This document shows positions 43,849 through 53,018 of a stretch of 64,000 nt of DNA, piece after piece. The stretch spans positions 434,001 through 498,000 of the forward strand of contig NZ_LFBU01000002.1 in NCBI RefSeq assembly GCF_001045555.1, in the 5' to 3' direction. Source of the DNA: Marinobacter subterrani. Lineage in GTDB: Bacteria; Pseudomonadota; Gammaproteobacteria; Pseudomonadales; Oleiphilaceae. The translations under genes were made by a program, and so were the position numbers. How positions within the stretch are numbered: the stretch's first letter is position 1; every line of letters begins with the position of its first letter. Under the pieces are notes generated by a model. That model did no database searches, was not told the origin of the DNA, and was given only the letters and a program-made list of their open reading frames with translations.

Positions 43849-45017
43849 GATGATTCTCCTTTGCCCTGTTTGGCTTCGACTTCAGCCACCCACAGATCGT
43901 GGTGCTGGCGGGCCCACTCCACATCAACGTTGCCATTGCCCATGGCATCGAAAGCGCCTTCCATGCCGACAGTACCGATGTAGATGTGAGCTATGATGGC
44001 CAACATCATTACAAAGGCGACAATCGAATGCCAGATGTTGGCATACTGCATCTCTTCATGGGGTGCCAGGTCGGTTGGCAAGCTCGTTCCCAGTACACTG
44101 TTGACCAGCCCAAAGGTGTCAGAAAACATCGGCAAGTGGAATGGGAACAGCAGCGACAGACCTGACAGGGATACGGAGAAGCCCAGAATCATCACGGTCC
44201 AGAACACGATCTTCTGGCCGGCGTTGAACTTCCTGGCAGAGGGATGGCTCTTGGTAAAGATGCCTCCGCCCGCCTTGAGCCATTGCCAGTCAAGCTTGTT
44301 GGGGATGTTATGGGCCACCCACATGACAAAGGTCATCACCAGCCCCAGCATAAAGGCCCAGGACACGTTGTTGTGCAGCCATTTGGAACCTGCAGCCAGA
44401 GTTGCGAAGGCATCGGGCCCCAGCACCGGGATAAGGAAACTGCGCCCCATCAGGGTTATCAGCCCGGTCAGCCCCAGCGCAATAAACGAGCCGGCCAGCA
44501 GCCAGTGGCCAAAGCGTTCGATGGCCTTGAAGCGCTCAATCGTGGTGCCCGCAGGGCCGCCCTCAATCCTGACTTTGCCACGAACCAGGTAGAACACCGC
44601 CAACAGGGCAATGATCCCCAGAAGCGCAAGACCGCCGTAGGTGATAATCGGCCCCTCGCGGAGCTTGTACCAGGGCATTCCACCGTCCTGGATCAGAACC
44701 TCTGCGGCTGGCCCCCGGACTTGCGTGGCTGGATCAATCTCGTTGTACCGTATGGCGCGCCAGGCTTCGGCATCGGAAACCCCGCCCCGGGTGCCCAGTG
44801 GCGCCGAAATTGGCGGTGCATCGGCTGGATCGCCGATGTTTTCCGACCGGAACTTCTCGTCGACTTCCAGTTGTTGCTGACGGCGCAGGATATCTTCGAG
44901 GGTTTGGGCACCTCCGGTCGCGGTGCGATCAACCGTCGGGACCTCCTGTGCCCAGGCAGGGTGAAACATTAGCGCCACCAGCAAAAAGACGGCGGCACTC
45001 AATAATTTTTTGTTCAT
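43845..45017 (-). CDS. Formate dehydrogenase gamma subunit (cytochrome b556)
   Basis: This 390-residue membrane subunit anchors the FDH complex and passes electrons to quinone. It begins with a signal peptide (LLSAAVFLLVALMFHPAWA), has an N-terminal periplasmic extension of about 100 residues, then a helix near 135-152 and a four-helix diheme cytochrome b core with histidines such as those in RFGHWLL, WLHNNVSW and NIWHSIVAF. It is longer than E. coli FdnI/FdoI because of the N-terminal extension, a pattern common in proteobacterial FDH-O relatives. Symbols fdhC, fdoI and fdhG are used inconsistently, so none is given. Confidence 0.92.
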   Translation of the reverse strand: MNKKLLSAAVFLLVALMFHPAWAQEVPTVDRTATGGAQTLEDILRRQQQLEVDEKFRSENIGDPADAPPISAPLGTRGGVSDAEAWRAIRYNEIDPATQVRGPAAEVLIQDGGMPWYKLREGPIITYGGLALLGIIALLAVFYLVRGKVRIEGGPAGTTIERFKAIERFGHWLLAGSFIALGLTGLITLMGRSFLIPVLGPDAFATLAAGSKWLHNNVSWAFMLGLVMTFVMWVAHNIPNKLDWQWLKAGGGIFTKSHPSARKFNAGQKIVFWTVMILGFSVSLSGLSLLFPFHLPMFSDTFGLVNSVLGTSLPTDLAPHEEMQYANIWHSIVAFVMMLAIIAHIYIGTVGMEGAFDAMGNGNVDVEWARQHHDLWVAEVEAKQGKGESS

Positions 45018-45067
45018 TAGAGCACTCCAACGGAATCACCAGGAATAATTCGTTGCCTCAATGCATG

Positions 45068-45089
45068 CCGGGGCCCCGAAGGGCCCCGG
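45068..45089 (-). promoter_or_regulatory. Intercistronic UUCG stem-loop between FDH beta and gamma
   Basis: Perfect 9-base arms (CCGGGGCCC and GGGCCCCGG) flank a 4-base loop that reads TTCG on the transcribed minus strand, closed by a C-G pair. C(UUCG)G is a hyperstable tetraloop. No T-run follows, so it probably stabilises the upstream mRNA or tunes subunit ratios rather than terminating. Confidence 0.65.
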
Positions 45090-45104
45090 AACACTCAGGC
45101 CAGC

Positions 45105-45713
45105 TTATTCGCCTTTCATCCCGTAGGCTGTGCCCCATCCCCAGGCGCCGGAACCAAAACCGCGGTTCACAATGCGCTGGCGATAGATGTCCGCCACCTC
45201 GTTGCCGTCACCGGCCAACAGGGCTTTGGTCGAGCACATCTCCGCACAGATCGGCAACTTGCCCTCCGCAATACGGTTGCGCCCGTACTTGGAGAACTCG
45301 GCTGAGGAATTGTCTTCTTCAGGGCCACCTGCACAGAAGGTGCATTTGTCCATCTTGCCTCGGGTACCAAAGTTGCCCGCCTGGGGAAACTGGGGTGCGC
45401 CGAAGGGGCAAGCGTAGAAACAATAGCCACAACCAATGCAGAGATCCTTGGAGTGCAACACGATGCCGTCTTCGGTCTGGTAGAAGCAATCCACCGGGCA
45501 AACGGCCATACAGGGCGCGTCTGAACAGTGCATGCAGGCTACCGAGATCGAGCGCTCGCCGGGCTTGCCATCTTCGATGGTTACCACGCGCCGACGGTTG
45601 ATGCCCCAGGGGACTTCGTGTTCATTCTTACAGGCCGTAACGCAGGCATTACATTCGATGCAGCGTTCGGCGTCGCAAAGGAATTTTGCGCGTGCTTGTC
45701 CTTCAAGTGCCAT
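45105..45713 (-). CDS. Formate dehydrogenase beta subunit (4Fe-4S protein)
   Basis: This 202-residue electron-transfer subunit has four cysteine clusters (CIECNACVTACKNEH, CMHCSDAPCMAVCP, CIGCGYCFYACPFG, and CTFC with a late C) that bind [4Fe-4S] centres linking the active site to cytochrome b. It lacks the C-terminal transmembrane helix of E. coli FdnH/FdoH (about 300 residues). A GAGGTG site precedes the ATG. It lies between the alpha and gamma genes in the usual order. Confidence 0.92.
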   Translation of the reverse strand: MALEGQARAKFLCDAERCIECNACVTACKNEHEVPWGINRRRVVTIEDGKPGERSISVACMHCSDAPCMAVCPVDCFYQTEDGIVLHSKDLCIGCGYCFYACPFGAPQFPQAGNFGTRGKMDKCTFCAGGPEEDNSSAEFSKYGRNRIAEGKLPICAEMCSTKALLAGDGNEVADIYRQRIVNRGFGSGAWGWGTAYGMKGE

Positions 45714-45728
45714 GATCTACACCTCTCA

Positions 45729-48614
45729 TCATGCCGGCATAATCGCACACAGGGTGGCTTTGGTCTCTTGCATCTGCGTGACCGAGTCATACCCGTATGT
45801 TTGAATTGTGTTGGTGGATTCGCCCAGAACATAGGGATCGGAGCCCTTGGGATACTTGTCCCTCAAACTCTCTCCCTGCAGGTGCCCACCAAAGTGGAAT
45901 GGCATGAAGGCAACGCCTTCGCCAACGCGCTCGGTGATCATTGCCTTCACCTTGATACGCCCACCTTCGGGACCTGCTACCCAGACATCCTTGCCGTCAC
46001 GAATGTTCAGATTGTGTGCATCACGAGGATTTACCTCGATGAACATTTCCTGCTGGAGCTCCGCGAGCCATGGGTTCGAACGGGTCTCGTCACCACCACC
46101 TTCGTACTCGACCAGGCGGCCGGAAGTCAGAATGATGGGGAAGTCCTTGCTGAAGTCCTTCTTCTGAATGGACTCGTACAGGGTCGGGACACGCCAGAAG
46201 GTCTTGTCTTCATAAGTCGGATAATCCTGGACCAGATCACGACGAGAGGTATACAGCGGCTCGCGGTGGAGCGGTACAGGGTCCGGGAAGTTCCAGACCA
46301 CGGTACGGGCTTTGGCGTTACCAAAGGGCGCGCACTCGTGCTTGATGGCAACGCGCTGGATGCCACCGGACAGGTCTGTCTTCCAGTTGGTGGCGGCGCC
46401 GGCTACGGCATCAATGCTGGCGCGTTCCTCGGCGGTGAGATCCTTATCCCAGCCCAGGTCCATCAGCATCTGCATGGTGAACTCGGGGTAGCCGTCCTTG
46501 ATCTCGGAGTTTTTCGAGTAGACGCCTTCGGCAAGCAGGTTCTCGCCGTCCCGTTCCACGCCGAAGCGGGCCCGGAAAGTAAGGCCACCCTTGGACACCG
46601 GTAGCGACATATCATACAGGACGTGGGTACCCGGATGGTTCATCTCGGGGGTGCCCCAGCATGGCCACGGCAGGCCGTAGGTATCACCATCGCAGGGGCC
46701 GCCGACTGCGCGCAGGGTGGTCCTGTCGAAGTGGTGCTGGTACTGCATGTGCTTCTTGAGGCGCTCGGGGGATTGGCCGGTATAGCCAATGGTCCACATG
46801 CCGCGGTTGAATTCGCGGGTAATGTCCTCAATCGACGGTTCGTCGCCCTCAATGGCAATGTTGCGGAACATGCGATCGGTGAAACCGAACTTGTCCGCAA
46901 ACAGCTTCATGATTTCGTGGTCGACCTTCGAGTCAAACAGCGGCTCGACAACCTTTTCACGCCACTGGAGCGAGCGGTTCGATGCGGTGACTGAACCATA
47001 GGTCTCGAACTGGGTGGTCGCTGGCAGCAGGTAGGCGCCTTCCTTGCGATCATGCAGCACTGCCGATACGGTCGGGTAGGGATCCACGACGACCAGCAGG
47101 TCCAGCTTCTCCATGGCTTCCTTCATTTCCAGCATACGGGTCTGGGAGTTGGGTGCGTGGCCCCACAGAACCATGGCCCGGGTGTTGTCCGGCTGCTCGA
47201 GGTTTTCCTTGGCTTCCAGAACACCGTCGATCCAGCGGGATACGGGAATGCCCTTTTCGTTCATCATGGCTTTGGTCTTGCCATTCTTGTCCCACATGGC
47301 AAACCGGCCCTTCAGCCATTCCAGGTCTTCCTCCCAGACCCGTGCCCAGTGAGCCCAGGAGCCGGCCGCCAGGCCATAATAGCCAGGCAGGGTATCGGCC
47401 AGAACGCCCAGATCGGTGGCGCCCTGCACGTTGTCGTGACCCCGGAAGATGTTGGTACCACCACCGGCAACGCCCATGTTGCCCAACGCCAGTTGCAGTA
47501 TGCAGTAGGCGCGTGTGTTGTTGTTACCGTTGGTGTGCTGGGTACCGCCCATACACCAGATGACGGTACCGGGGCGGCTGTTGACCAGAGTACGGGCGAC
47601 CCGCTCCAGTTGTGCCCCTGGTGCGCCGGTTACACGCTCGACCTCGGCCGGATTCCAGCGCTTCACTTCTTTACGGATATCATCCATGCCCCACACCCGG
47701 GTGCGGATAAATTCCTTGTCTTCCCAGCCGTTCTCGAAGATGTGCCAGAGAATACCCCAGACCAGGGCAACGTCTGAACCCGGACGGAAACGAACGAACT
47801 CATCGGCATGAGCGGCAGTACGCGTGAAGCGCGGGTCGCAGACGATGAGCGGTGCGTTGTTTTCTTCCTTGGCCTTCAGGATGTGCAGCAATGAGACCGG
47901 ATGGGCCTCCGCCGGGTTGCCACCAATCAGGAAGATCGCCTTGGAGTTGTGGATGTCGTTGTACGAGTTGGTCATCGCACCGTAGCCCCAGGTATTGGCT
48001 ACGCCGGCAACGGTAGTCGAATGACAGATCCGGGCCTGGTGATCGACGTTGTTGGTACCCCAGTAGCCCGCGAACTTACGGAACAGGTAGGCCTGTTCAT
48101 TACTGAACTTTGCGCTCCCCAGCCAGTAGACCGAGTCCGGGCCGCTCTCCTCGCGGATCTGCAACATCTTGTCGCCGATTTCGTTAATTGCCTGGTCCCA
48201 CGAAATCTTCTGCCACTGGCCGTTGACCATTTTCATGGGGGACTTGAGGCGACGTTCACCGTGCGCATGCTCACGCACCGAAGCGCCCTTGGCGCAGTGC
48301 GCGCCCAGGTTGAACGGGCTGTCCCAACCCGGCTCCTGACCGATCCAGGTGCCATTCTGAACTTCCGCTTCCACCGTGCAGCCCACCGAACAGTGGGTAC
48401 ATACCGACTTTTTGCGGACGATTTCGCCACCTTCGGTCGAAGGAGTCGCTGCCTCAACCCGGCCAGATGTCAGCGATAAAGCTGCCATACCACCCACTGC
48501 AACCCCGGAGGCCGTTAAAAACTGACGGCGGTCCAGCGTCCTGGCAGCGAGAGATGAAAGTAAAGAGCCTGCACGGGGGCCTTTCGCAACCCCGTTGGTC
48601 TTCTTCCGTAACAT
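45729..48614 (-). CDS. Formate dehydrogenase alpha subunit, cysteine-type, Tat-exported
   Basis: This 961-residue molybdopterin (or tungstopterin) enzyme oxidises formate to CO2 at the periplasmic face. Residues 28-34 (DRRQFLT) form a twin-arginine export signal. The N-terminal [4Fe-4S] ligands are C72, C75, C79 and C107. The metal ligand is C197 in ARICHST, encoded by TGT; E. coli FdnG/FdoG have selenocysteine there, so no selenium machinery is needed. The rest is a normal bis-MGD-binding fold ending at residue 961. Symbols fdhA, fdoG and fdnG are in use for this type. Confidence 0.93.
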   Translation of the reverse strand: MLRKKTNGVAKGPRAGSLLSSLAARTLDRRQFLTASGVAVGGMAALSLTSGRVEAATPSTEGGEIVRKKSVCTHCSVGCTVEAEVQNGTWIGQEPGWDSPFNLGAHCAKGASVREHAHGERRLKSPMKMVNGQWQKISWDQAINEIGDKMLQIREESGPDSVYWLGSAKFSNEQAYLFRKFAGYWGTNNVDHQARICHSTTVAGVANTWGYGAMTNSYNDIHNSKAIFLIGGNPAEAHPVSLLHILKAKEENNAPLIVCDPRFTRTAAHADEFVRFRPGSDVALVWGILWHIFENGWEDKEFIRTRVWGMDDIRKEVKRWNPAEVERVTGAPGAQLERVARTLVNSRPGTVIWCMGGTQHTNGNNNTRAYCILQLALGNMGVAGGGTNIFRGHDNVQGATDLGVLADTLPGYYGLAAGSWAHWARVWEEDLEWLKGRFAMWDKNGKTKAMMNEKGIPVSRWIDGVLEAKENLEQPDNTRAMVLWGHAPNSQTRMLEMKEAMEKLDLLVVVDPYPTVSAVLHDRKEGAYLLPATTQFETYGSVTASNRSLQWREKVVEPLFDSKVDHEIMKLFADKFGFTDRMFRNIAIEGDEPSIEDITREFNRGMWTIGYTGQSPERLKKHMQYQHHFDRTTLRAVGGPCDGDTYGLPWPCWGTPEMNHPGTHVLYDMSLPVSKGGLTFRARFGVERDGENLLAEGVYSKNSEIKDGYPEFTMQMLMDLGWDKDLTAEERASIDAVAGAATNWKTDLSGGIQRVAIKHECAPFGNAKARTVVWNFPDPVPLHREPLYTSRRDLVQDYPTYEDKTFWRVPTLYESIQKKDFSKDFPIILTSGRLVEYEGGGDETRSNPWLAELQQEMFIEVNPRDAHNLNIRDGKDVWVAGPEGGRIKVKAMITERVGEGVAFMPFHFGGHLQGESLRDKYPKGSDPYVLGESTNTIQTYGYDSVTQMQETKATLCAIMPA

Positions 48615-48702
48615 GTCTCATACCTCTCTCATTATTATTCTCGTTTTACTGGAGATGTGATCATTCAAGAGCATCACGCAACCTTGAACGATTCACGCTT
48701 CC

Positions 48703-48894
48703 TCAAAAACGAGCCGATTCGAAATATTTACGTGTGTGTTCAGTGTCACGCAGTCCGCGGCTTTTCGGCACGTCTGATTTGACGACCTTGGCAGCGGCGT
48801 TCGGTGCAACCGCCATTGCAACGGCAGCCGGTGCTGCAGCTGCTGCCATTTGCAGGAAACGGCGACGGCTGTTTTCACGCTTCGGGTTGTCCAT
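48703..48894 (-). CDS. Small Tat-signal protein of FDH operons
   Basis: This 63-residue protein is mostly a twin-arginine signal (SRRRFLQM, then an alanine-rich hydrophobic stretch) followed by about 25 polar residues ending in TRKYFESARF. Proteins of this type occur next to the alpha subunit gene in many proteobacteria and are thought to be small exported subunits or assembly partners of FDH. GGGGAGGTG precedes the ATG. It lies 88 bases upstream of the alpha gene on the same strand; a TTCAAG-N13-CTTGAA dyad occupies that gap. Confidence 0.82.
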   Translation of the reverse strand: MDNPKRENSRRRFLQMAAAAAPAAVAMAVAPNAAAKVVKSDVPKSRGLRDTEHTRKYFESARF

Positions 48895-48935
48895 AGGACA
48901 CCTCCCCCTGGGTTAAGGGATCGTTCAGATCCCGG

Positions 48936-49547
48936 TTACTGAATTGCAAAGGCGTCACCCTCCACAGCCATGAAAGCTCGCCCAAGCGAGCCCACGGGTG
49001 CGTAGAAGACGGCGCTTTGCGCTTCTTCCAAATCGGTAAAAAACAATGCCGCCCACTTTGCCAGGTGCGCGTCAAAAAAGGCTTTTTGCGAAGCCAGGTC
49101 GCTTTCGCAGGGAAATGCGCCAGTAATGATGCCGGCCATGACTTCACACAGCGTGCCGATGTGATCTTCGGGCTCTTTAACATTGCTGCGGGCTTTGATG
49201 CCCCGGGCCCTCAGGTCGGTGCGCAGTTCTGCCAGGGGTTTCTCGTTCAGAAAGCCGGTGAGGTAATAGCTGGCATAGGGTAGGAGCTCACCACGGCCAA
49301 GACCCACAAACAGGTTGTTGTACTCCCGCTCGGCATCGTAGGGGTTGGTGCGTTCAGCAAGCGTTGCCAGGTTCTTCGAGGCTGCGCCCAGAGGGGTTTC
49401 ATCACCCTGAAGGGAAGCCAGCCCGGTTAACAGTTCACTTGAGGGCGGGCCGGCAAGCAGAACCCCCAGCAGTTGATAGATCTGAGCCCTGGCGCGATCT
49501 TCTTCGATGATCGAACGCGGGCACTGGATTTCCGCAGTATTGGTCAA
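48936..49547 (-). CDS. TorD/DmsD-family chaperone for FDH maturation
   Basis: This 203-residue all-helical protein of the TorD/DmsD/NarJ family has the NLFVGLGRGELLPYASYYLTG segment and a late EPEDHIGTLCEVMAG segment typical of these redox-enzyme maturation proteins. They bind the Tat signal of the molybdoenzyme and delay export until the cofactor is inserted. Its target here is almost certainly the FDH alpha subunit. The start is a TTG (49547), preceded by GAAGGAA. Confidence 0.85.
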   Translation of the reverse strand: MTNTAEIQCPRSIIEEDRARAQIYQLLGVLLAGPPSSELLTGLASLQGDETPLGAASKNLATLAERTNPYDAEREYNNLFVGLGRGELLPYASYYLTGFLNEKPLAELRTDLRARGIKARSNVKEPEDHIGTLCEVMAGIITGAFPCESDLASQKAFFDAHLAKWAALFFTDLEEAQSAVFYAPVGSLGRAFMAVEGDAFAIQ

Positions 49548-49656
49548 TTCGTGTTCCTTCTAATTATTATTTGCGGTCTGTCACATTATTCTAATACACC
49601 TAAAAGAATAGTGGAGCAACCGCGTTGTTATTCGCTAATAGCCGAAATGCATTCGG

Positions 49657-50304
49657 TTAATAGTCAAAACGCATCCTTGGCCGGAAGCGTGGCGTCTGGT
49701 CCTCATCCGGTTGATCCGGTTCACTTTCGACGTGGTGAGCCACAACGGGCTCTGCCCCGCCGGAGGCTATGTCTGTCTCAACAAACGCACCTGTTTCTGG
49801 TTTGTCGGCCACCTTCGGGGGAACAACCGACGTGGAGGGCACCTGCACCGGGCTCTCGGCACGCTCTTCGGCCAGACCTTCGGTCTGCCTGCCGAGCTTT
49901 TTGGTTTTATCAATCATGCCTTGCCCCACCTTGTACAGGGACTTTGCACCCTTGACGGTGAGGCCGGCGTCCGTGAAGTCTTCGTCGTAGTCGTTAAGGC
50001 CGTCCAGTACCGCAAGTACGGGATTGGATCTCCACAGTGCCCTCAGGGCCTTGCGGCGCAGAAGTTCAGGAATCTCTTTGCGCATAAACCCGGTGATGTC
50101 GGTGCCCAGCTCTATGCTTTCCGGATCAGGCAGGCCGTATTTTTCCAGCAGCTCCTGTTCAGGTAGCGCCTCGTTGATGGCAAGCTCCTGCTCCTCCGGT
50201 GTCGGTCCGGATTCGGTTGCTGGCAGTGGGGATTGCTCCACCTGTACCTGCTTGCCAGCTTCGGCTTTTTTACGCGCCCAGCGCTGAAGACGTGACTCGG
50301 CCAT
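49657..50304 (-). CDS. DUF3306 protein, FDH-associated
   Basis: This 215-residue hydrophilic protein starts with the typical DUF3306 SRLQRWARKK and carries the conserved LRRKALRALWRSNPVLAVLDGLNDYDEDF core (about residues 83-112). The flanking regions are rich in Pro, Glu and Asp and are probably disordered. Its ATG overlaps the DUF3305 stop (TAATG), so the two are translated together. DUF3305 and DUF3306 are repeatedly found with FDH; the function is unknown and an assembly or cofactor role is inferred from context only. Confidence 0.82.
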   Translation of the reverse strand: MAESRLQRWARKKAEAGKQVQVEQSPLPATESGPTPEEQELAINEALPEQELLEKYGLPDPESIELGTDITGFMRKEIPELLRRKALRALWRSNPVLAVLDGLNDYDEDFTDAGLTVKGAKSLYKVGQGMIDKTKKLGRQTEGLAEERAESPVQVPSTSVVPPKVADKPETGAFVETDIASGGAEPVVAHHVESEPDQPDEDQTPRFRPRMRFDY

Positions 50305-50882
50305 TACTGAATTCTCGGCTTTTTGATATTCCCGGGAGCGCGGAAGACGTCGCTTTCCTGACGAATGCGAGGGTCTCCCTTGGCGTCCTCGACACCGTCG
50401 ACCCGAAGCTCGTCGCGACGACGTTTCTTGAACGGCTCTTCGATGTAATGCATGTCGATAAATTCTTTGATCCAGGCCGCCAGGGACTCGGGAATCGGAA
50501 CCGCTTCGACGATGCTTTCACCACTGTCCAGGGCATCCAGAGCTTCATGGGCACTGGCTGTGACCGTGCTGACGACCCATCCAGAGGGGGACTGGCTCGT
50601 TATGTCTCTGTCCAGCACAATCCAGACAGAGGGTACCGCCATATTCAGGGAGACCAGATAACCCTCAACATCGGCGCGGAATAATTCCATGGTTACGGTG
50701 CCGGCGTGATAATCGACTACCTCACCGTCACGAACCAGCTCTTTCCAGAAGGCTTCCGGCGCTCCCGGAATCACCGCGACTGGCTTCCAGATATACTTCG
50801 CCCAGCGGGTCACGCCCGGCGTTCGGCGAACGACTGCGCCGACCTGTAATTCGCGTTTCCACTGATCTGTTCGACGACTCAT
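50304..50882 (-). CDS. DUF3305 protein, FDH-associated
   Basis: This 192-residue protein has the DUF3305 pattern (VGAVVRRTPGVTRWAKYIWKPVAVIPGAP at the start, then LFRADVEGYLVSLNMAVPSVWIVL). No membrane segment, signal peptide or metal motif is visible. It is the first gene of the minus-strand FDH operon and shares a divergent promoter region with the polyferredoxin operon, suggesting joint control. Function unknown. Confidence 0.82.
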   Translation of the reverse strand: MSRRTDQWKRELQVGAVVRRTPGVTRWAKYIWKPVAVIPGAPEAFWKELVRDGEVVDYHAGTVTMELFRADVEGYLVSLNMAVPSVWIVLDRDITSQSPSGWVVSTVTASAHEALDALDSGESIVEAVPIPESLAAWIKEFIDMHYIEEPFKKRRRDELRVDGVEDAKGDPRIRQESDVFRAPGNIKKPRIQ

Positions 50883-50924
50883 GGCTTTTCTCTTTTGTTA
50901 TAGCTTTAACCTAGCAGGGCCGAA

Positions 50925-50940
50925 ACAATTATCCAATTGT
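50925..50940. promoter_or_regulatory. Inverted repeat in the divergent FDH control region
   Basis: ACAATT-N4-AATTGT lies in the 140-base region between the divergent DUF3305 and polyferredoxin genes. It is a plausible operator shared by both operons. The identity of the binding protein is not clear. Confidence 0.4.
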
Positions 50941-51022
50941 CTAAAAGTAAATGCCTGTGGCATGCTCGAAAAGCAAAACCTATGCGTATACGTATAAAAA
51001 CAACGAACGAGTCAAACTCCTG

Positions 51023-53002
51023 ATGACGGCATACAAGACCCTACTGTTATGTAGCTGTGACAAAACACAGTCTTTCAACCCGGAGGCGCTGCGGAAAGCC
51101 GCCTCAGCCGAGCAGGTTATCGCGGTGGATCAGCTGTGCGGCAAAGAGATGAGCATTGCCGCTGAGCATCTGGGCGCCAACAATGAGGTGCTGATTGCCT
51201 GTGGCCAGCAGGCCGCCCTGTTCGAGCGCCTTGCCGAAGATGTATACGCCGAGGTTCAGCATTCCGCGCCACTCCATACTATCGATATCCGGGATCGCGC
51301 CGGCTGGAGCGCTCCTGACGCCAGGCCCGAACGGCTGCAAGCCAAGCAGGCGGCCCTGATTGCCGCCTCTCAATTGCCAGCGCCCATTGCGCCGGCAAAA
51401 ACCATTCTGTCCAGCGGCGTGTGTTGCATTGTCGGGCCCACGGAGCAGGCTGTCCGCATGGCGGAACTGGTGCAGGACGAGCTCGGCGTCACCTGCATTG
51501 TTACCGATGCCGGACCCATCCAGCTGCCATCCGCTGCTTACGATGTGGCCAAGGGGCAGTTAACGGGAGCCTACGGCGCACTCGGCAATTTCAAACTGGA
51601 ATTTGCCCACTTGCAAACCCTGCATCCGGCCGGGCGTGGTGAGCTGGGTTACGAAGCAGCAAAGCCCACCGCCCGCAGTGAGTGCGATGTGTTTATCGAT
51701 CTTCGTGGCGGCGCCCCGGCATTTCCGAGCCATGAAAAGCGTAACGGCTACTTCTGGGCGGACCCGAAAAAGACCGGTGAGCTGGAGCGGATTGCCCTGA
51801 CGGCCCGGGAGCGGGTGGGGGAATTCGAGAAAACCGTGTATTTCAGGCTGGAAGAGTCGCTCTGCGCGCACTCCCGGGCCAACAAGCCCGGCTGTACCCG
51901 CTGCCTCGATGTCTGTACCACCGAGGCCATTTTTTCCGTCGGCGACCACATCCAGATCGATTCGGATATTTGTGCCGGCTGCGGTTCCTGCGCTGCCGTC
52001 TGCCCCACCTCTGCGGTGACCATGAATGAGACTCCGTTCGAGGCGCTGACCAAGGCGGTGGAAGTGATGGCCAGGGTCTATCGTGAGCACACCCAGGAAT
52101 CTCCGCGCCTGGTTTTCCATACCCTTGGTGCGGGCACTGAAGCCATTGCCAACCTCGCCCGTTATGATAATGGCCTCGCGGATGACCTGATCCCGATGGC
52201 GCTGGAGCATGTCGACCGGATTGGTCACGCTGAAATCATGGCGGCGTTCGGCGCCGGTTACGCCGAGGTTCTGATCCTGGCCGACAATGAGATAGACCGT
52301 CGGGCGGTGACTGCGGAAGTCGAGCTTGCACAGGCCATGCTCAAAGGCACCCACAACTCGCCGAGCCGGGTGCGGGTGATTTCCGCCATCCAGCTATGCG
52401 ATGCCGGTGACAACGCCGGGCGCGTAAGCGACCCGGTGTTGCTGGTCGGCGGGCGCCGGGACATCACGCGGGTGACCGTTGCCGCCATGTCGGACAAGAT
52501 CGAAGAGCCGATTCCGCTGCCGGTGGGCGCGCCTTACGGTGCGATCGAAATTGATTCCGATAAATGTACCCTCTGCCTGGCCTGTGTATCACTGTGCCCG
52601 ACCGGTGCGCTTGGTGACAATCCGGATCGACCCGAGGTCCGGTTTACCGAAAACGCCTGTGTCCAGTGTGGCATCTGCGAGAGCACCTGCCCGGAGACGG
52701 CCATCACCCTGAAGCCCCAGCTGGATGTGTCCAAGGCGGCACTGAGCGCCCGGGCCCTTCACGGAGAAGAGCCCTTCGAATGCATCAAGTGTGGTACGCC
52801 GTTTGGCGTCGCCAGCACCATTAACCGGATCGTCGAGAAACTGGAAAACCAGCACTGGATGTACAAGAACTCTGATAACGTTCAGCTCATCAAAATGTGT
52901 GATGATTGTCGCGTCAAGGCCCAGTTCCATGGCAGTACAGCGCCCATGGCGGGTGGAGATCGACCCCGGGTCCGCACCAGTGACGACTATCTGGACAGCT
53001 AA
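51023..53002 (+). CDS. FDH-associated polyferredoxin (multiple 4Fe-4S protein)
   Basis: This large cytoplasmic protein (659 residues from the chosen ATG) has about four ferredoxin-type cysteine clusters: a C-x7-C-x2-C-x3-C type near residue 285, CAGCGSCAAVCP near 320, CTLCLACVSLCP near 515 and CVQCGICESTCP near 550. A C-terminal CxxC...CxxC pair (FECIKC, MCDDC) may hold zinc or another cluster. The N-terminal ~200 residues have no iron-sulfur motif. A start further upstream (50951) is possible; no strong ribosome-binding site supports either. Homologues sit beside FDH genes, but the electron donor and acceptor are unknown. Confidence 0.85.
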   Translation: MTAYKTLLLCSCDKTQSFNPEALRKAASAEQVIAVDQLCGKEMSIAAEHLGANNEVLIACGQQAALFERLAEDVYAEVQHSAPLHTIDIRDRAGWSAPDARPERLQAKQAALIAASQLPAPIAPAKTILSSGVCCIVGPTEQAVRMAELVQDELGVTCIVTDAGPIQLPSAAYDVAKGQLTGAYGALGNFKLEFAHLQTLHPAGRGELGYEAAKPTARSECDVFIDLRGGAPAFPSHEKRNGYFWADPKKTGELERIALTARERVGEFEKTVYFRLEESLCAHSRANKPGCTRCLDVCTTEAIFSVGDHIQIDSDICAGCGSCAAVCPTSAVTMNETPFEALTKAVEVMARVYREHTQESPRLVFHTLGAGTEAIANLARYDNGLADDLIPMALEHVDRIGHAEIMAAFGAGYAEVLILADNEIDRRAVTAEVELAQAMLKGTHNSPSRVRVISAIQLCDAGDNAGRVSDPVLLVGGRRDITRVTVAAMSDKIEEPIPLPVGAPYGAIEIDSDKCTLCLACVSLCPTGALGDNPDRPEVRFTENACVQCGICESTCPETAITLKPQLDVSKAALSARALHGEEPFECIKCGTPFGVASTINRIVEKLENQHWMYKNSDNVQLIKMCDDCRVKAQFHGSTAPMAGGDRPRVRTSDDYLDS

Positions 53003-53018
53003 AACAACAGGACACACC

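Noticed and set aside
45729..48614. Selenocysteine in the FDH alpha subunit
   Set aside because: The active-site codon is TGT (Cys) and the frame has no internal TGA, so no SECIS or selenium insertion is needed.
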